A stretch of 64,000 nt of DNA from Paenibacillus phoenicis (GTDB lineage Bacteria; Bacillota; Bacilli; Paenibacillales; Paenibacillaceae), in contig NZ_JAYERP010000001.1 in NCBI RefSeq assembly GCF_034718895.1, forward strand, positions 3,323,501 through 3,387,500. The letters run 5' to 3'. The position numbers were made by a program, and so were the translations under genes. Below are positions 44,107 to 52,388 of the stretch, piece after piece; the stretch's first letter is position 1, and each line of letters starts with the position of its first letter. The notes beneath the pieces are model-generated. The model searched no databases and was not told where the DNA came from. It saw nothing but the letters and a program-made list of their open reading frames with translations.

Positions 44107-45183
44107 TTAGCCTGCCTTCGGTTCCGGTTTATTTCGGCGTGGTCGCAGCACCGCAAAGAACAGGATCGGAAAGACAAGGTAAAAGATGAAGCCGATCAAC
44201 GGAAGCACGAAGTTAAAGTGAAAGAGCTGCAGCGCATTTTTAAAGAACCAGACGGAGCAGGCAAAGGCCAGCGCGCCGGCGGGAGCTGTCATCAGCCGGC
44301 CGGACAGCTTGGGGACGACGATTTGCAAGGTGTAACACAGCACATAGAGATCGAATGCGATCTTACTCAAGGCCGTCGGATACCAGAAACCCAAAAGCAG
44401 CAAATCGAAGCGGTCGATAAAATCGGTGATCTGAATTTGACGGATCATCTCGTAACTGGGGTGAATCAATCTTTCGACCAAAGGGATCCCCAAAACCATC
44501 TGCGTTATCAGCAACAGTACCACCATCAAGACGGTGCCTATGACCAAGCTGACGTAGCCTGCAATTGCCTTGTAGTATTTACCGGAAATCACGAGCGGAA
44601 GCACCAGAATTTCAGCCTGATAGGGGAAGACATACCAGGTTCCCTCCATAATCCCAGACCAATCCGGTGAGAAATAAGGTACTAAGTATGTGAAGTTTAG
44701 ATCACGCATCAATACCAAAACACCAATAAACATGGAGGCGATAAAAATCGGTATGTAAATTTCGCTGAGTCCCAAAAAGGCCCGAATGCCTCCCTGACAG
44801 ATGTAAACCGCCGTTGCGGTCACCATCAATCCGAGAATCGGGACCGGCGTCCGATTGAGCAGCACGGTATTGGTGAAATCCGAGATAATTCGGATGTCTC
44901 TTGCACATATAAACAGCAGAAACAAGAGGTAGATGACCAGCAGGGCCCTGCCGAAAACAGGAAACCTGCCGGCCATCGCCTGCAACAAATTGCGATCAGA
45001 GAATCGCTTCAGCGTCGTGGAGACCAACCACAACGACACAAGGCAAATCAGCCCGCTCATTATATAGCTGATGACGGCGTGCTGGTGAGCCGCTTGAGTC
45101 GCTAAAGTGTACGTATGCAGATACGATATCGATCCGATGTACAGGACCCCAAGCAGAGTGATTTGCCGTTTGGTAATTTTCAT
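44107..45183 (-). CDS. Spore germination protein, GerAB/GerKB-type permease subunit (operon 1)
   Basis: 358-residue membrane protein with ten hydrophobic helices, the B subunit of a germinant receptor (APC-superfamily fold) in the inner spore membrane that binds nutrient germinants. It is last in the operon A (48172) - C - small D-like - B. 'MKITKRQITLLGVLYIGSISYLHTYTLATQA' and 'PYFSPDWSGIMEGTWYVFPYQAEILVLPLV' are typical. ATG 45183 was chosen as GGAGGAG lies ten bases before it but one base before the in-frame GTG. The germinant cannot be predicted. Confidence 0.88.
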   Translation of the reverse strand: MKITKRQITLLGVLYIGSISYLHTYTLATQAAHQHAVISYIMSGLICLVSLWLVSTTLKRFSDRNLLQAMAGRFPVFGRALLVIYLLFLLFICARDIRIISDFTNTVLLNRTPVPILGLMVTATAVYICQGGIRAFLGLSEIYIPIFIASMFIGVLVLMRDLNFTYLVPYFSPDWSGIMEGTWYVFPYQAEILVLPLVISGKYYKAIAGYVSLVIGTVLMVVLLLITQMVLGIPLVERLIHPSYEMIRQIQITDFIDRFDLLLLGFWYPTALSKIAFDLYVLCYTLQIVVPKLSGRLMTAPAGALAFACSVWFFKNALQLFHFNFVLPLIGFIFYLVFPILFFAVLRPRRNKPEPKAG

Positions 45184-45216
45184 GACAGGCACACTCCTCC
45201 ATGTTCGGTAGGGTTA

Positions 45217-45444
45217 TCAATGATGATGATCAAACGGTACCAGCGGCTGTAACACCCGTCCCAGCCACTCTGTGGGATAGAAGACTTGGGAGGACCATGT
45301 CACATAGATCAGGATCCCGAAGGAAGCGGCCATCACCGAATAAAACGCCCAGCGGCTCAGCGCCCCTCCTTCCCGGAGTGCCTCCCGGTCCCGCCAGCAG
45401 TTGAAAGCAATCAACAACAACAATCCAATGTAGGAACTAGTCAT
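45217..45444 (-). CDS. Small two-helix membrane protein, candidate germinant-receptor D subunit
   Basis: 75 residues with two hydrophobic helices (about 4-15 and 32-51) joined by a basic loop and ending in His-His-His. Small two-helix D proteins encoded beside ger operons in Bacillus modulate receptor function, and this gene sits inside operon 1 between the C and B genes, overlapping the C stop by eight bases. No sequence motif proves the link; size, topology and place do. Operon 2 has no counterpart. Confidence 0.65.
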   Translation of the reverse strand: MTSSYIGLLLLIAFNCWRDREALREGGALSRWAFYSVMAASFGILIYVTWSSQVFYPTEWLGRVLQPLVPFDHHH

Positions 45445-46642
45445 TCTTGAGAAGCTCCTCCTTTATTCCCAGCGAGTCGATTAATTCGCCGCTATTCTCC
45501 AGATGAACCTTTGTCCGGACACGGACCTCGACTTCCGGCAGCAGGTCATGCCAGCGGTGTTTCATTTTGTTCCATTCGGCAGGGTACTTGCTGTTCAGGG
45601 CGGTGCTAAATCCATAAATATCCGATCGATGCTTTTGAAACGTTTCTTTAATGACCGACTGGATCTCCTGATCCAGAAACGTATTGGCATGCTTCTCCAG
45701 CGATAACATCATCGTGTGTTCGAAACTTTGCCGGGTCACATTTTCCAAGATCAACCCGGTCGCCTCGATCTCCAAGTCAAACGAGATGCTCCCATCCTCC
45801 AGATGAGGATGGATTTTCCTGTGGATTTGATTTAATACGATCGTCGCCGATTCTTGCGGATGATGTTCACCCATCACGACCGTGAATTTGGGATTCAGCG
45901 CCTGCCCCATCGCGATCAGCGCCATAGGCGCTTGCTTATCAGTTAAATAACCCGACAGCCTGTCGTCGTGAAATACGCCTAATCCATCCAGCCTGACCAG
46001 GCTTTGGCCATTCCCGACCTTCTCGGGAACACTGGGCGTCGTCACCATGACCGGAATTGCGAAATCTCTTCCTTCGGTTAGCAGCGCATTGGCCATGCTT
46101 TGGATAGAGATCGGGTCCTGCATGGCCGACTTGGCCAGCTCGCGGATCATTTCCGAAGGGGATTGCTCGATCGGGGCCTCAACGTCCAGCAATTTATATC
46201 CTGGCCCGCGGCTAAGCACAACGTAGGTCGTTAGCCGATTTTGCGGAAACCGAGCCAAGACGTCGATAGACCCGGCAATTCCCGATTTGGCGAACTCCTC
46301 TCCAATAATCGTCACCCTCCGGTGAGAGAAGTTGATCACCCGCGATAAACTGTCTTGCAACTTTTCATTCGCCTGGAATGGCGTTGGCGCCGTTTGGGAA
46401 ACCATCAGGTAGGTTTTGCTGCCGGTCGTTCCGCCCCCGCCCCCTTGGGTGCCAGCACCCCCGAGCGAACTGGGCAAGGCGATTTGCGCGGTCGAACGAA
46501 TTTGGCCTTCATCCAAATCCGTTGAAGTCGCCAGAACAAAGGCAACATCGTTCACTTCGACGCGATCCCAGCAGCCCGTCAGCAGGCAGGGAAGCAGGAC
46601 GAACACGCTAATCGCCCGAACCCGGGCAAAGCTTGCTTTCAC
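45437..46642 (-). CDS. Ger(x)C family spore germination lipoprotein (operon 1)
   Basis: 401-residue C subunit of a germinant receptor, exported and lipidated: basic start, hydrophobic core, lipobox LLTGC with Cys24 and the family's Cys-Trp-Asp sequence directly after. The three-domain GerAC body follows; a Gly-rich loop (about 60-75) is unusual. It overlaps the D-like gene and sits six bases after the A gene, so the operon is tightly coupled. Confidence 0.92.
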   Translation of the reverse strand: MKASFARVRAISVFVLLPCLLTGCWDRVEVNDVAFVLATSTDLDEGQIRSTAQIALPSSLGGAGTQGGGGGTTGSKTYLMVSQTAPTPFQANEKLQDSLSRVINFSHRRVTIIGEEFAKSGIAGSIDVLARFPQNRLTTYVVLSRGPGYKLLDVEAPIEQSPSEMIRELAKSAMQDPISIQSMANALLTEGRDFAIPVMVTTPSVPEKVGNGQSLVRLDGLGVFHDDRLSGYLTDKQAPMALIAMGQALNPKFTVVMGEHHPQESATIVLNQIHRKIHPHLEDGSISFDLEIEATGLILENVTRQSFEHTMMLSLEKHANTFLDQEIQSVIKETFQKHRSDIYGFSTALNSKYPAEWNKMKHRWHDLLPEVEVRVRTKVHLENSGELIDSLGIKEELLKND

Positions 46643-46648
46643 GAACGT

Positions 46649-48172
46649 TCACCATCCTTCATTGGAATCACTCCCCAATGGACGGGATTTTCCGATTCGA
46701 CGAACGTTCCCTCGGGTTGCGTCCGAAGGCCGCTCCTTCATCTTCCAGATCGGCACCCTGCTGAAAATATCCTTCATATCTCTTGCCTCATACGGGGCTA
46801 CCCCCTTCATGTAAGGCACGCCAAACGACTTTAACTGCGTTAGATGGACGACGATCCAAATCGCACCGATCACGATGCCAAATAATCCGAAGGCGCTGGC
46901 CAGCAGCATGATCGGAAAACGCAGCATCCGAACCGTCACCGCAAGACTAAAACGGGGAATCGTGAAGGAAGCGATCCCGGTCAGCGAGACGACGATAACC
47001 ATCGGTGCGGACACGATGCCGGCCTGGACTGCAGCTTGCCCAATCACCAGCGCCCCCAGGATGCTGACCGCTTGCCCAACCGTTTTGGGCAGACGGATGC
47101 CGGCCTCCCGCAGCGCTTCAAAGGAGATTTCCATAATAAAGGCCTCCACCAACGCGGGGAAAGGAATCGCTTCCCGGGAAGCAGCGATGCTTAAGATTAA
47201 AGTCGAAGGCAGCATATCCTGATGGAAGGTCGTGACCGCGATATACAAGCTGGGCAGAAACAGGGCAAGAAACAAGAAAAAGATGCGAATCCAGCGAATC
47301 ATATTGCTGATGAAAAAGCGTTCGTAATAATCCTCGCTGGCCTGCAGAAGCTGCCATAACGTCACAGGAGCAATCAGCACAAACGGCGTGCCGTCCACAA
47401 AAATGGCGATCCTCCCCTCCAGCAGCTGCGCAGCAACGGAGTCTGGCCGTTCGGAATATTGCATCTGCGGAAACGGCGAGGAAGGATTATCCTCAATCCA
47501 TTCCTCGATGTATCCGGATTCCAGAATCCCATCGATATCGATGCTCTCGAGCCGGTCCTTTACATCAGCAATCAGCGATTCCTCGGCCACACCTTCGATA
47601 TAGGCGATCGCGACGTCCGTCTTTGTCATCGAACCGATCACCATATCGATTAATTTCAGCTTTTCCGATTTGATTTTGAACCGGATTAAGGCGGTATTGA
47701 TCCTTAGCGACTCCGTGAAGCCTTCACGCGGACCGCGGATCACCGCTTCCGTCTGCGGCTCCTGAACGCTCCGGCGCGAACCGCCCTTGACGCTGAACAG
47801 CAGCACCTCGTCCATGCCTTCAACAAAAATAGCAACGTTTGCCGTCAATACTCCGTTTATCACCGTCGGCCAGTCGGTAGCAGCCTGCGTTTGGCTTAAC
47901 GAGATTCTCGTGAACGATAACGGATAGATGTCCCCGTTTGCGTGCGGGTGCTTGGCCAATCCCTCGATCAACGGACGCAGCATATGCTGCTGAACGTCCT
48001 CAACTTTAGCTATCCCTTCAATGTATACCAGCAAACCGCGGATATCCTCGGTGAGCTGAATCTCGCGGTAGATGACGTCGGAACAGTCCTGGAATACGTT
48101 TTTCACTTGCTTGATATTTTCCGCCAAATCTCGGCTGATTTTGTTCTCTTGTTTTCGTTCCTTGGTCTTCAT
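46649..48172 (-). CDS. Spore germination protein, GerA/GerKA-type subunit (operon 1)
   Basis: 507-residue A subunit of a germinant receptor. A soluble N-terminal domain (about 1-290; 'IAYIEGVAEESLIADVKDRL', 'IFVDGTPFVLIAPVTLWQLLQASEDYYERF') precedes a membrane domain with about five helices ('SLYIAVTTFHQDMLPSTL', 'EAFIMEISFEALREAGIRLPKTVGQAVSILGALVIGQAAVQAG'), and a short tail ('PVLG'-type ends are lacking). First gene of operon 1, with a candidate sigmaG promoter ~45 bases upstream. Confidence 0.94.
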   Translation of the reverse strand: MKTKERKQENKISRDLAENIKQVKNVFQDCSDVIYREIQLTEDIRGLLVYIEGIAKVEDVQQHMLRPLIEGLAKHPHANGDIYPLSFTRISLSQTQAATDWPTVINGVLTANVAIFVEGMDEVLLFSVKGGSRRSVQEPQTEAVIRGPREGFTESLRINTALIRFKIKSEKLKLIDMVIGSMTKTDVAIAYIEGVAEESLIADVKDRLESIDIDGILESGYIEEWIEDNPSSPFPQMQYSERPDSVAAQLLEGRIAIFVDGTPFVLIAPVTLWQLLQASEDYYERFFISNMIRWIRIFFLFLALFLPSLYIAVTTFHQDMLPSTLILSIAASREAIPFPALVEAFIMEISFEALREAGIRLPKTVGQAVSILGALVIGQAAVQAGIVSAPMVIVVSLTGIASFTIPRFSLAVTVRMLRFPIMLLASAFGLFGIVIGAIWIVVHLTQLKSFGVPYMKGVAPYEARDMKDIFSRVPIWKMKERPSDATRGNVRRIGKSRPLGSDSNEGW

Positions 48173-48215
48173 GGGAACACTCCTTGCCGGTCCGCCGATT
48201 CATGGTGATATGATG

Positions 48216-48243
48216 TAGAATGTACCATTTTGGAAAATCTATG
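48216..48243 (-). promoter_or_regulatory. Candidate sigmaG promoter of ger operon 1
   Basis: Minus strand CATAG (48239-48243), 16-base spacer, CATTCTA (48216-48222). The -10 agrees with CATnnTA. Forespore expression is expected for a germinant receptor. Confidence 0.45.
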
Positions 48244-48248
48244 TAGAC

Positions 48249-48280
48249 AAAAAAAGCCCTCCGGCGGCAAACCGGAGAGC
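48249..48280 (-). terminator. Intrinsic terminator after the MCP gene
   Basis: Minus strand GCTCTCCGG, loop TTTGCCG, CCGGAGGGC, then seven T residues. Confidence 0.8.
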
Positions 48281-48295
48281 AATGCAGTGGATGAA

Positions 48296-49549
48296 TCAGG
48301 ATTTCCGATCCATCTGGAACTTGTCCACTTTTACTTTTAATTGTTCAGCAATTTGAGCCAGTTGGGCGGCAGAGGAGGCAATTTCCTCAACGGAAGCAAG
48401 CTGTTCCTCCGCAGCGGCGGAAATCGTCTGGGTTTTGCTGGCGAGTTCCTCGGATATCTGACGATTCCCTTGAATGGTATCTTTTGCCACTTCCGTGCCG
48501 GTGGCCATCTCTTTGACACTCGCAACGAGGCCTTCCATCTTGTCCGCAGCGCTGCGAACCGCTTTGCGAATCCGCGAGAACGAGCGGCCGGAGGTATCAA
48601 CGGCAAGAATCCCTTCGTGAACCCCCTGCTTGGCCTCCTCCATGGAGACGACCGCGCGTTCGACTTCCGCCTGCACGCTGCCGATCAGCTCCGCAATTTG
48701 CTTGGCCGATTGCTCGGACCCTTCCGCCAGCTTACGCACCTCCGAAGCAACTACGGCGAATCCCCGGCCTTCCTCACCGGCTCGCGCCGCTTCGATCGAT
48801 GCGTTTAGCGCCAGCAAGTTCGTCTGCTGAGCAATACCTGTAATCACTTCGATAATACCACCGATATTGGCCGTATGCTCGCCTAACGTCTGGATGACTT
48901 CTCCCAGCTCATCAACGGTTTGCTGAATTCGTTCCATTTTCTCAACTACGCTCAGCACGGATGAGTTCCCTTCCTCTGCAGCTGCAGTCGTCTTCTCCAT
49001 CGTCTCGGTAAGGTTAACGATTTGCTCCGACATTTGACTCGCCTGACGGGACATCTCTCCCATGCCTTGGGCTCCGCCTTCCAGTTCCGACAACTGCCGT
49101 TCGCTACCAGCTGCAATCTCCTGGAGGGCACCATTGACTTGCCCGATCGTGTCCACCGTTTGCTTCGCACCCGCTGACAGCCGTTCGGACGTGGTAACGA
49201 CCTGGTTCGTCGTATCCCGAATGCTGGTGATGATCCCCCGAAGATGGTCTACCATCCGTTGATATTGGTTTGCCATGGCGCCGATCTCATCTGTCCGGTT
49301 CAAATAGTCCAAGCGCCGGGTCAAATCCCCTTCACTAATATGCTTGGCCGTTTCCGTCAAACGTTCCAGCGGGACGGCAATCATTCGAATCAATACGATA
49401 GCTGCCAAGACCGCCAGCACAACAGATATGCCCGTAATCAGGTACCAGGTTGGTTCAACCCCGCCGTTTACGACCAACGCTAGAATACAGGGAACCACCG
49501 CCAAAAGAATGGGGATCAATAATAGAGCTAACCTAACGCGTTTTTGCAT
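48296..49549 (-). CDS. Methyl-accepting chemotaxis protein with no extracellular sensor domain
   Basis: 417 residues. Two transmembrane helices (about 6-27 and 33-57) are separated by only about five residues, so there is no ligand-binding ectodomain. A HAMP domain ([23 protein letters not shown]) follows, then a long helical signalling hairpin whose tip [45 protein letters not shown] is the conserved CheA/CheW contact. It probably senses membrane or cytoplasmic state, or partners with another receptor. It is downstream of the repeat array at 49704 and has its own terminator. Confidence 0.93.
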   Translation of the reverse strand: MQKRVRLALLLIPILLAVVPCILALVVNGGVEPTWYLITGISVVLAVLAAIVLIRMIAVPLERLTETAKHISEGDLTRRLDYLNRTDEIGAMANQYQRMVDHLRGIITSIRDTTNQVVTTSERLSAGAKQTVDTIGQVNGALQEIAAGSERQLSELEGGAQGMGEMSRQASQMSEQIVNLTETMEKTTAAAEEGNSSVLSVVEKMERIQQTVDELGEVIQTLGEHTANIGGIIEVITGIAQQTNLLALNASIEAARAGEEGRGFAVVASEVRKLAEGSEQSAKQIAELIGSVQAEVERAVVSMEEAKQGVHEGILAVDTSGRSFSRIRKAVRSAADKMEGLVASVKEMATGTEVAKDTIQGNRQISEELASKTQTISAAAEEQLASVEEIASSAAQLAQIAEQLKVKVDKFQMDRKS

Positions 49550-49703
49550 TGACGACCTTCCTTCTCTTACATAATGAATAAGCTTTTATACTAGATTATA
49601 CTCGTTGCTCCAAGTCTTGAATATAGATGCAAAAAAAGATCAATCCCCCCTGGTTGGTGGTACTCTCCTGCCCCGTATGGTCTTTCGCGCGCCTCTTTTG
49701 ATG

Positions 49704-49916
49704 ATTATCCCTTTCGTTCAGAAATAGGGAGGTTTAGGAAGGGGCTCTTCTAGCCTCCCCTTTGCACCATTATCCCTTTCAATCAGAATGGGGATCGAGA
49801 AAGGGGTCCTCTCGCTGCACCTCTTTGCATGATTATCCCTTTTGCTCAGAATTGGTGGAGCTAGGAAGAGGATCTTCTTGCTACCTCTTTGTACCATTAT
49901 CCCTTTTGTTCAGAAT
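49704..49916 (+). repeat. Hairpin repeat array 3 (63-65-bp spacing)
   Basis: Four cores start at 49704, 49769, 49832 and 49896. Each is preceded by CCTCTTTGNAY or similar. Arms vary together: TCCCTTTC/GAAATAGGGA in copy 1, TCCCTTTC/GAATGGGGA in copy 2. Together with the LexA promoter region it fills the 49550-50101 gap; no gene is seen. Confidence 0.65.
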
Positions 49917-50009
49917 AGAGGACTCTATGATCGGGATGAGACGAGGTTACCCGGTAGCTGATCATTCCTATTTTTACGAAAATAAGATGGCCCATCTGGA
50001 ATTTTTTGC

Positions 50010-50060
50010 TTGCAAAAAGAACATGTGTTTGGTATAATGAAGAAAAAAGAACATATGTTC
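50010..50060 (+). promoter_or_regulatory. sigmaA promoter overlapped by two LexA (SOS) boxes
   Basis: TTGCAA (50010-50015), 17 bases, TATAAT (50033-50038). GAACATATGTTC (50049-50060) is a perfect GAAC-N4-GTTC Bacillus-type LexA box; GAACATGTGTTT (50019-50030), one mismatch, lies inside the promoter spacer. The arrangement predicts repression by LexA and induction by DNA damage. Confidence 0.7.
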
Positions 50061-50101
50061 TCATTTATTGAGTTAGAGGATTTGAATTGGAGGAATCGGA
50101 C

Positions 50102-51001
50102 ATGGAATTAGGGATGAATACGGATCTTCAACCTATTAGCAGCCGTTTTCAAAGTGAGGCGGACTGCATTGAGGCAATCATCGCTATGAAGTGGCCAAAC
50201 GGATTTATTTGCCCGCGCTGCGCTTATAGCAAGTGCACACGCCTGTCCTCCCGACGCCTTCCTTTGTTTGAGTGCGGACGATGCGGCTATCAGGCATCGC
50301 CTTTGGTCGGCACGATTTTTGAAAGAACCCATCTGCCCCTTGTGAAGTGGTTTCGAGCCCTCGAATTGTTCCTGCTTCCCGACGGCATCTCGGCGCTGCG
50401 GTTGAGTCAGGTCATTGAAGTTACCTACAAGACCGCTTGGCTCATGCTGCACAAAATCCGTCATACCCTCGGCGAATGCGATGCCCGGGAACTGCTCTCT
50501 GGAGACGTGAAAGTAAACTGCGATCAGTATGCGTATGATTCGTCGCGTTATCATCCGGCTGCTCAGCCATATGCCACCGCGGTTGTAGCCGGCTGCACGG
50601 TCACGGAATATGGCGAGCCGGAGCGGGTGAAGATCCAGCTGATATCGCATAAAAGAGGACAACGTGCCGACCGGCATGATCTCGCCGCGTTCATCCATGA
50701 TCATATCGATGTCCATACCTCCACCGTTCAGTCGTTCCATTTGGCTTATCGGCTGTATTTGCCTTTGCGGAAAGAAGTAAGAGCGGCGTGGAACTCGCTT
50801 AAGCGCACGTATATTGCCTTGGGGCTAACACATTTGCAGGCGTATTTGAATGAATACACCGTCCGCCGCCATCTGCGCATGTCCCCTTCCGAGGAAGAAA
50901 TGCGTCATAATATGCTACAGATGTGCGTATCCATTCCAGCGATCCCTTACCGCCAATTAATCACACGCCATCAGAAGCCATTCTATGCAGCAGCGGCTTA
51001 A
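50102..51001 (+). CDS. IS1595-family transposase-like protein, probably domesticated
   Basis: 299 residues. A zinc ribbon (C37, C40, C58, C61) is followed by a PLVKWFRALELFLL-type segment, both typical of IS1595/ISXO2 transposases, and by the later VHTSTVQSF...NSLKR block. Compared with the family pattern, the first catalytic Asp (expected in SGEVEVDETY) is Asn139 in SGDVKVNCDQY, and the Glu of HTNTIEGFW is Gln210, so transposition activity is doubtful. No flanking terminal inverted repeats were found. ATG 50102 follows GGAGG. The promoter has two LexA boxes. It may be a host-adopted DNA-binding protein; a decaying transposase is the alternative. Confidence 0.7.
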   Translation: MELGMNTDLQPISSRFQSEADCIEAIIAMKWPNGFICPRCAYSKCTRLSSRRLPLFECGRCGYQASPLVGTIFERTHLPLVKWFRALELFLLPDGISALRLSQVIEVTYKTAWLMLHKIRHTLGECDARELLSGDVKVNCDQYAYDSSRYHPAAQPYATAVVAGCTVTEYGEPERVKIQLISHKRGQRADRHDLAAFIHDHIDVHTSTVQSFHLAYRLYLPLRKEVRAAWNSLKRTYIALGLTHLQAYLNEYTVRRHLRMSPSEEEMRHNMLQMCVSIPAIPYRQLITRHQKPFYAAAA

Positions 51002-51016
51002 AATTAAAGTGCTATC

Positions 51017-51172
51017 GAGATACTAGTGAGATAATAATGAGGTACTAATGAGATACTAGTGAGGTGCTAGCGAGGTGCTAATGTGTACTGTAGCTAATGT
51101 GGTGCTAAGGGTGCTAATGAGATACTTATGAGATACTTATGAGATACTAGTGAGTTACTAATGGCACTAATA
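51017..51172. repeat. 11-bp degenerate tandem repeat (GAGATACTAGT type)
   Basis: About fourteen imperfect units of GAG(A/G)T(A/G)CTA(A/G)T follow each other, mostly at 11-bp steps, directly after the transposase-like gene. No coding sense is evident. Confidence 0.7.
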
Positions 51173-51218
51173 GAAGTACTGACATGTCTACTTCCTTCTC
51201 TTTCTTCACTCCACCAGC

Positions 51219-51264
51219 TGACTCAACGGGATAATCATCAAAAGAGGGTGGCAAAGAGACTAGC
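51219..51264 (-). repeat. Inverted end unit of the hairpin repeat family
   Basis: CAACGGGATAATC, then CAAAAGAGGGTGGCAAAGAGACTAGCT-type sequence. It recurs 209 bases further on at 51428-51473 with about 85% identity. Confidence 0.6.
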
Positions 51265-51297
51265 TTCCTCCTGTCGAAACTATCAGCAACTATCGAT

Positions 51298-51393
51298 TTT
51301 CTTGTAAAATCTTACTGCTACTTTCTTGCAATATCTTACTTCTACTTTCTTACAGCATCTTACTACCACTTTCTTGCAGCATCTTACTGCTCC
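51298..51393. repeat. Four 24-bp tandem repeats
   Basis: Units at 51298, 51322, 51346 and 51370, consensus TTTCTTGCAGCATCTTACT plus GCTAC, 16-20 of 24 bases conserved. They sit between the two inverted end units 51219 and 51428. The units are adjacent with no spacers, so this is not a CRISPR array. Confidence 0.75.
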
Positions 51394-51427
51394 TGCGCAT
51401 GTTGCAACTTTATCTTTCTCCACTGCC

Positions 51428-51473
51428 TGATGCAACGGGATAATCGTCAAAAGAAGGCGGCGGAGAGACTAGC
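51428..51473 (-). repeat. Inverted end unit of the hairpin repeat family, second copy
   Basis: TGATGCAACGGGATAATC is identical to the start of the end units of arrays 1 and 2 near 5306 and 5639; the following AAAAGAAGGCGGCGGAGAGACTAGCT matches the 51219 copy. Confidence 0.6.
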
Positions 51474-51563
51474 TCCCCCTATCTCCCTATTAACCAAGAG
51501 AAACGGGGACTAGAAAAACCGTCTGTCCGACGACAAACGGTTTTCTTCTGAATTGAGTGTGCT

Positions 51564-52388
51564 TTAATCCGCCAGCCGATAACCCACGCCGCGGACGGTG
51601 GTAATGTAGGTCGGACGCGAGGCATTGTCGCCGAGCTTCTTGCGCAGACTCTTGATATGCACGTCGACGACGTTGCTGCCGCCAAGAAATGTTGTTCCCC
51701 ATACCTCCGACAGCAGCTCTTCTCGGGACAGCACTGTACCTTCATGTTCCAGCAGCTTGATCAGCAGTTCGAACTCCGTCTTGGTCAGCTCAATTTTGAT
51801 GCCGCCCCGGTACACTGTCATTTTCTTGCGATCGATCCACAAATCCTTGAAGATCGCCGGGGACGTGCCGGTAAGCAGCCGCGACGACAACGGCCGCGGG
51901 CCGCTATTGCGAATAATCCGCTGGGCATGGTACACGATTTCGACCGGGCGGGCTGGCCAAACCAGAAGCTCTTGGTTCCTTAAGGCCGGGTCAAGGTATC
52001 CGAGCATCGACTCTCTAACGAGCAACAGCGAGGGGGTGCCGCCGGTTTCCTGTCCCACCAGCGAACGGATCACTGCTGTGTCTATGTTCTCTTGATAGGA
52101 GGTCAGATCAAAGATCAGCAGGTCGGCCGCCAAAGCGTTACGAATGCCTTGCTCCAAATGATGGAATACAAGGACATCAAAGCAGCTCTCCGACAACTCG
52201 CGCACCAGTTCATGAACCTCGCTCGGAAATGGACTAATCAAAATGACACGCTGTGTAACCGGGCACGCCACTCTGCCTAGTTCCAAGCCCTCTGGCTCGG
52301 CAACTTCAACGCCGGAAGGGCGGCGGAAGGGGACCGTATTACCCGAAATTCCGTTTTGCATCACTTCTTCTGCTGACAATTCGGACAC
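51564..52388 (-). CDS. Winged-helix (OmpR-type) regulator with a degenerate receiver domain
   Basis: 274 residues. The C-terminal 100 are a clear OmpR/PhoB DNA-binding domain ('KTEFELLIKLLEHEGTVLSREELLSEVWG', 'NVVDVHIKSLRKKLGD', 'TVRGVGYRL'). The N-terminal half folds like a receiver but lacks the acidic pair after strand 1 (Ser-Pro instead) and the switch Lys (VWPARPVE), keeping only an Asp in LLIFDLTSY. It is thus probably not controlled by phosphorylation, and no histidine kinase is adjacent. The start is uncertain: GTG 52388 is used here, while ATG 52361 or TTG 52379 are alternatives. It overlaps the perR-like gene. Confidence 0.8.
   Translation of the reverse strand: MSELSAEEVMQNGISGNTVPFRRPSGVEVAEPEGLELGRVACPVTQRVILISPFPSEVHELVRELSESCFDVLVFHHLEQGIRNALAADLLIFDLTSYQENIDTAVIRSLVGQETGGTPSLLLVRESMLGYLDPALRNQELLVWPARPVEIVYHAQRIIRNSGPRPLSSRLLTGTSPAIFKDLWIDRKKMTVYRGGIKIELTKTEFELLIKLLEHEGTVLSREELLSEVWGTTFLGGSNVVDVHIKSLRKKLGDNASRPTYITTVRGVGYRLAD

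Noticed and set aside
51298..51393. Regular 24-bp repeats that resemble a CRISPR array
   Set aside because: Units are contiguous without spacers, diverge from each other, and no cas gene is present.
49550..51563. Complete insertion sequence around the transposase-like gene
   Set aside because: No terminal inverted repeats or target duplication were visible at either side; the gene has its own LexA-type promoter.
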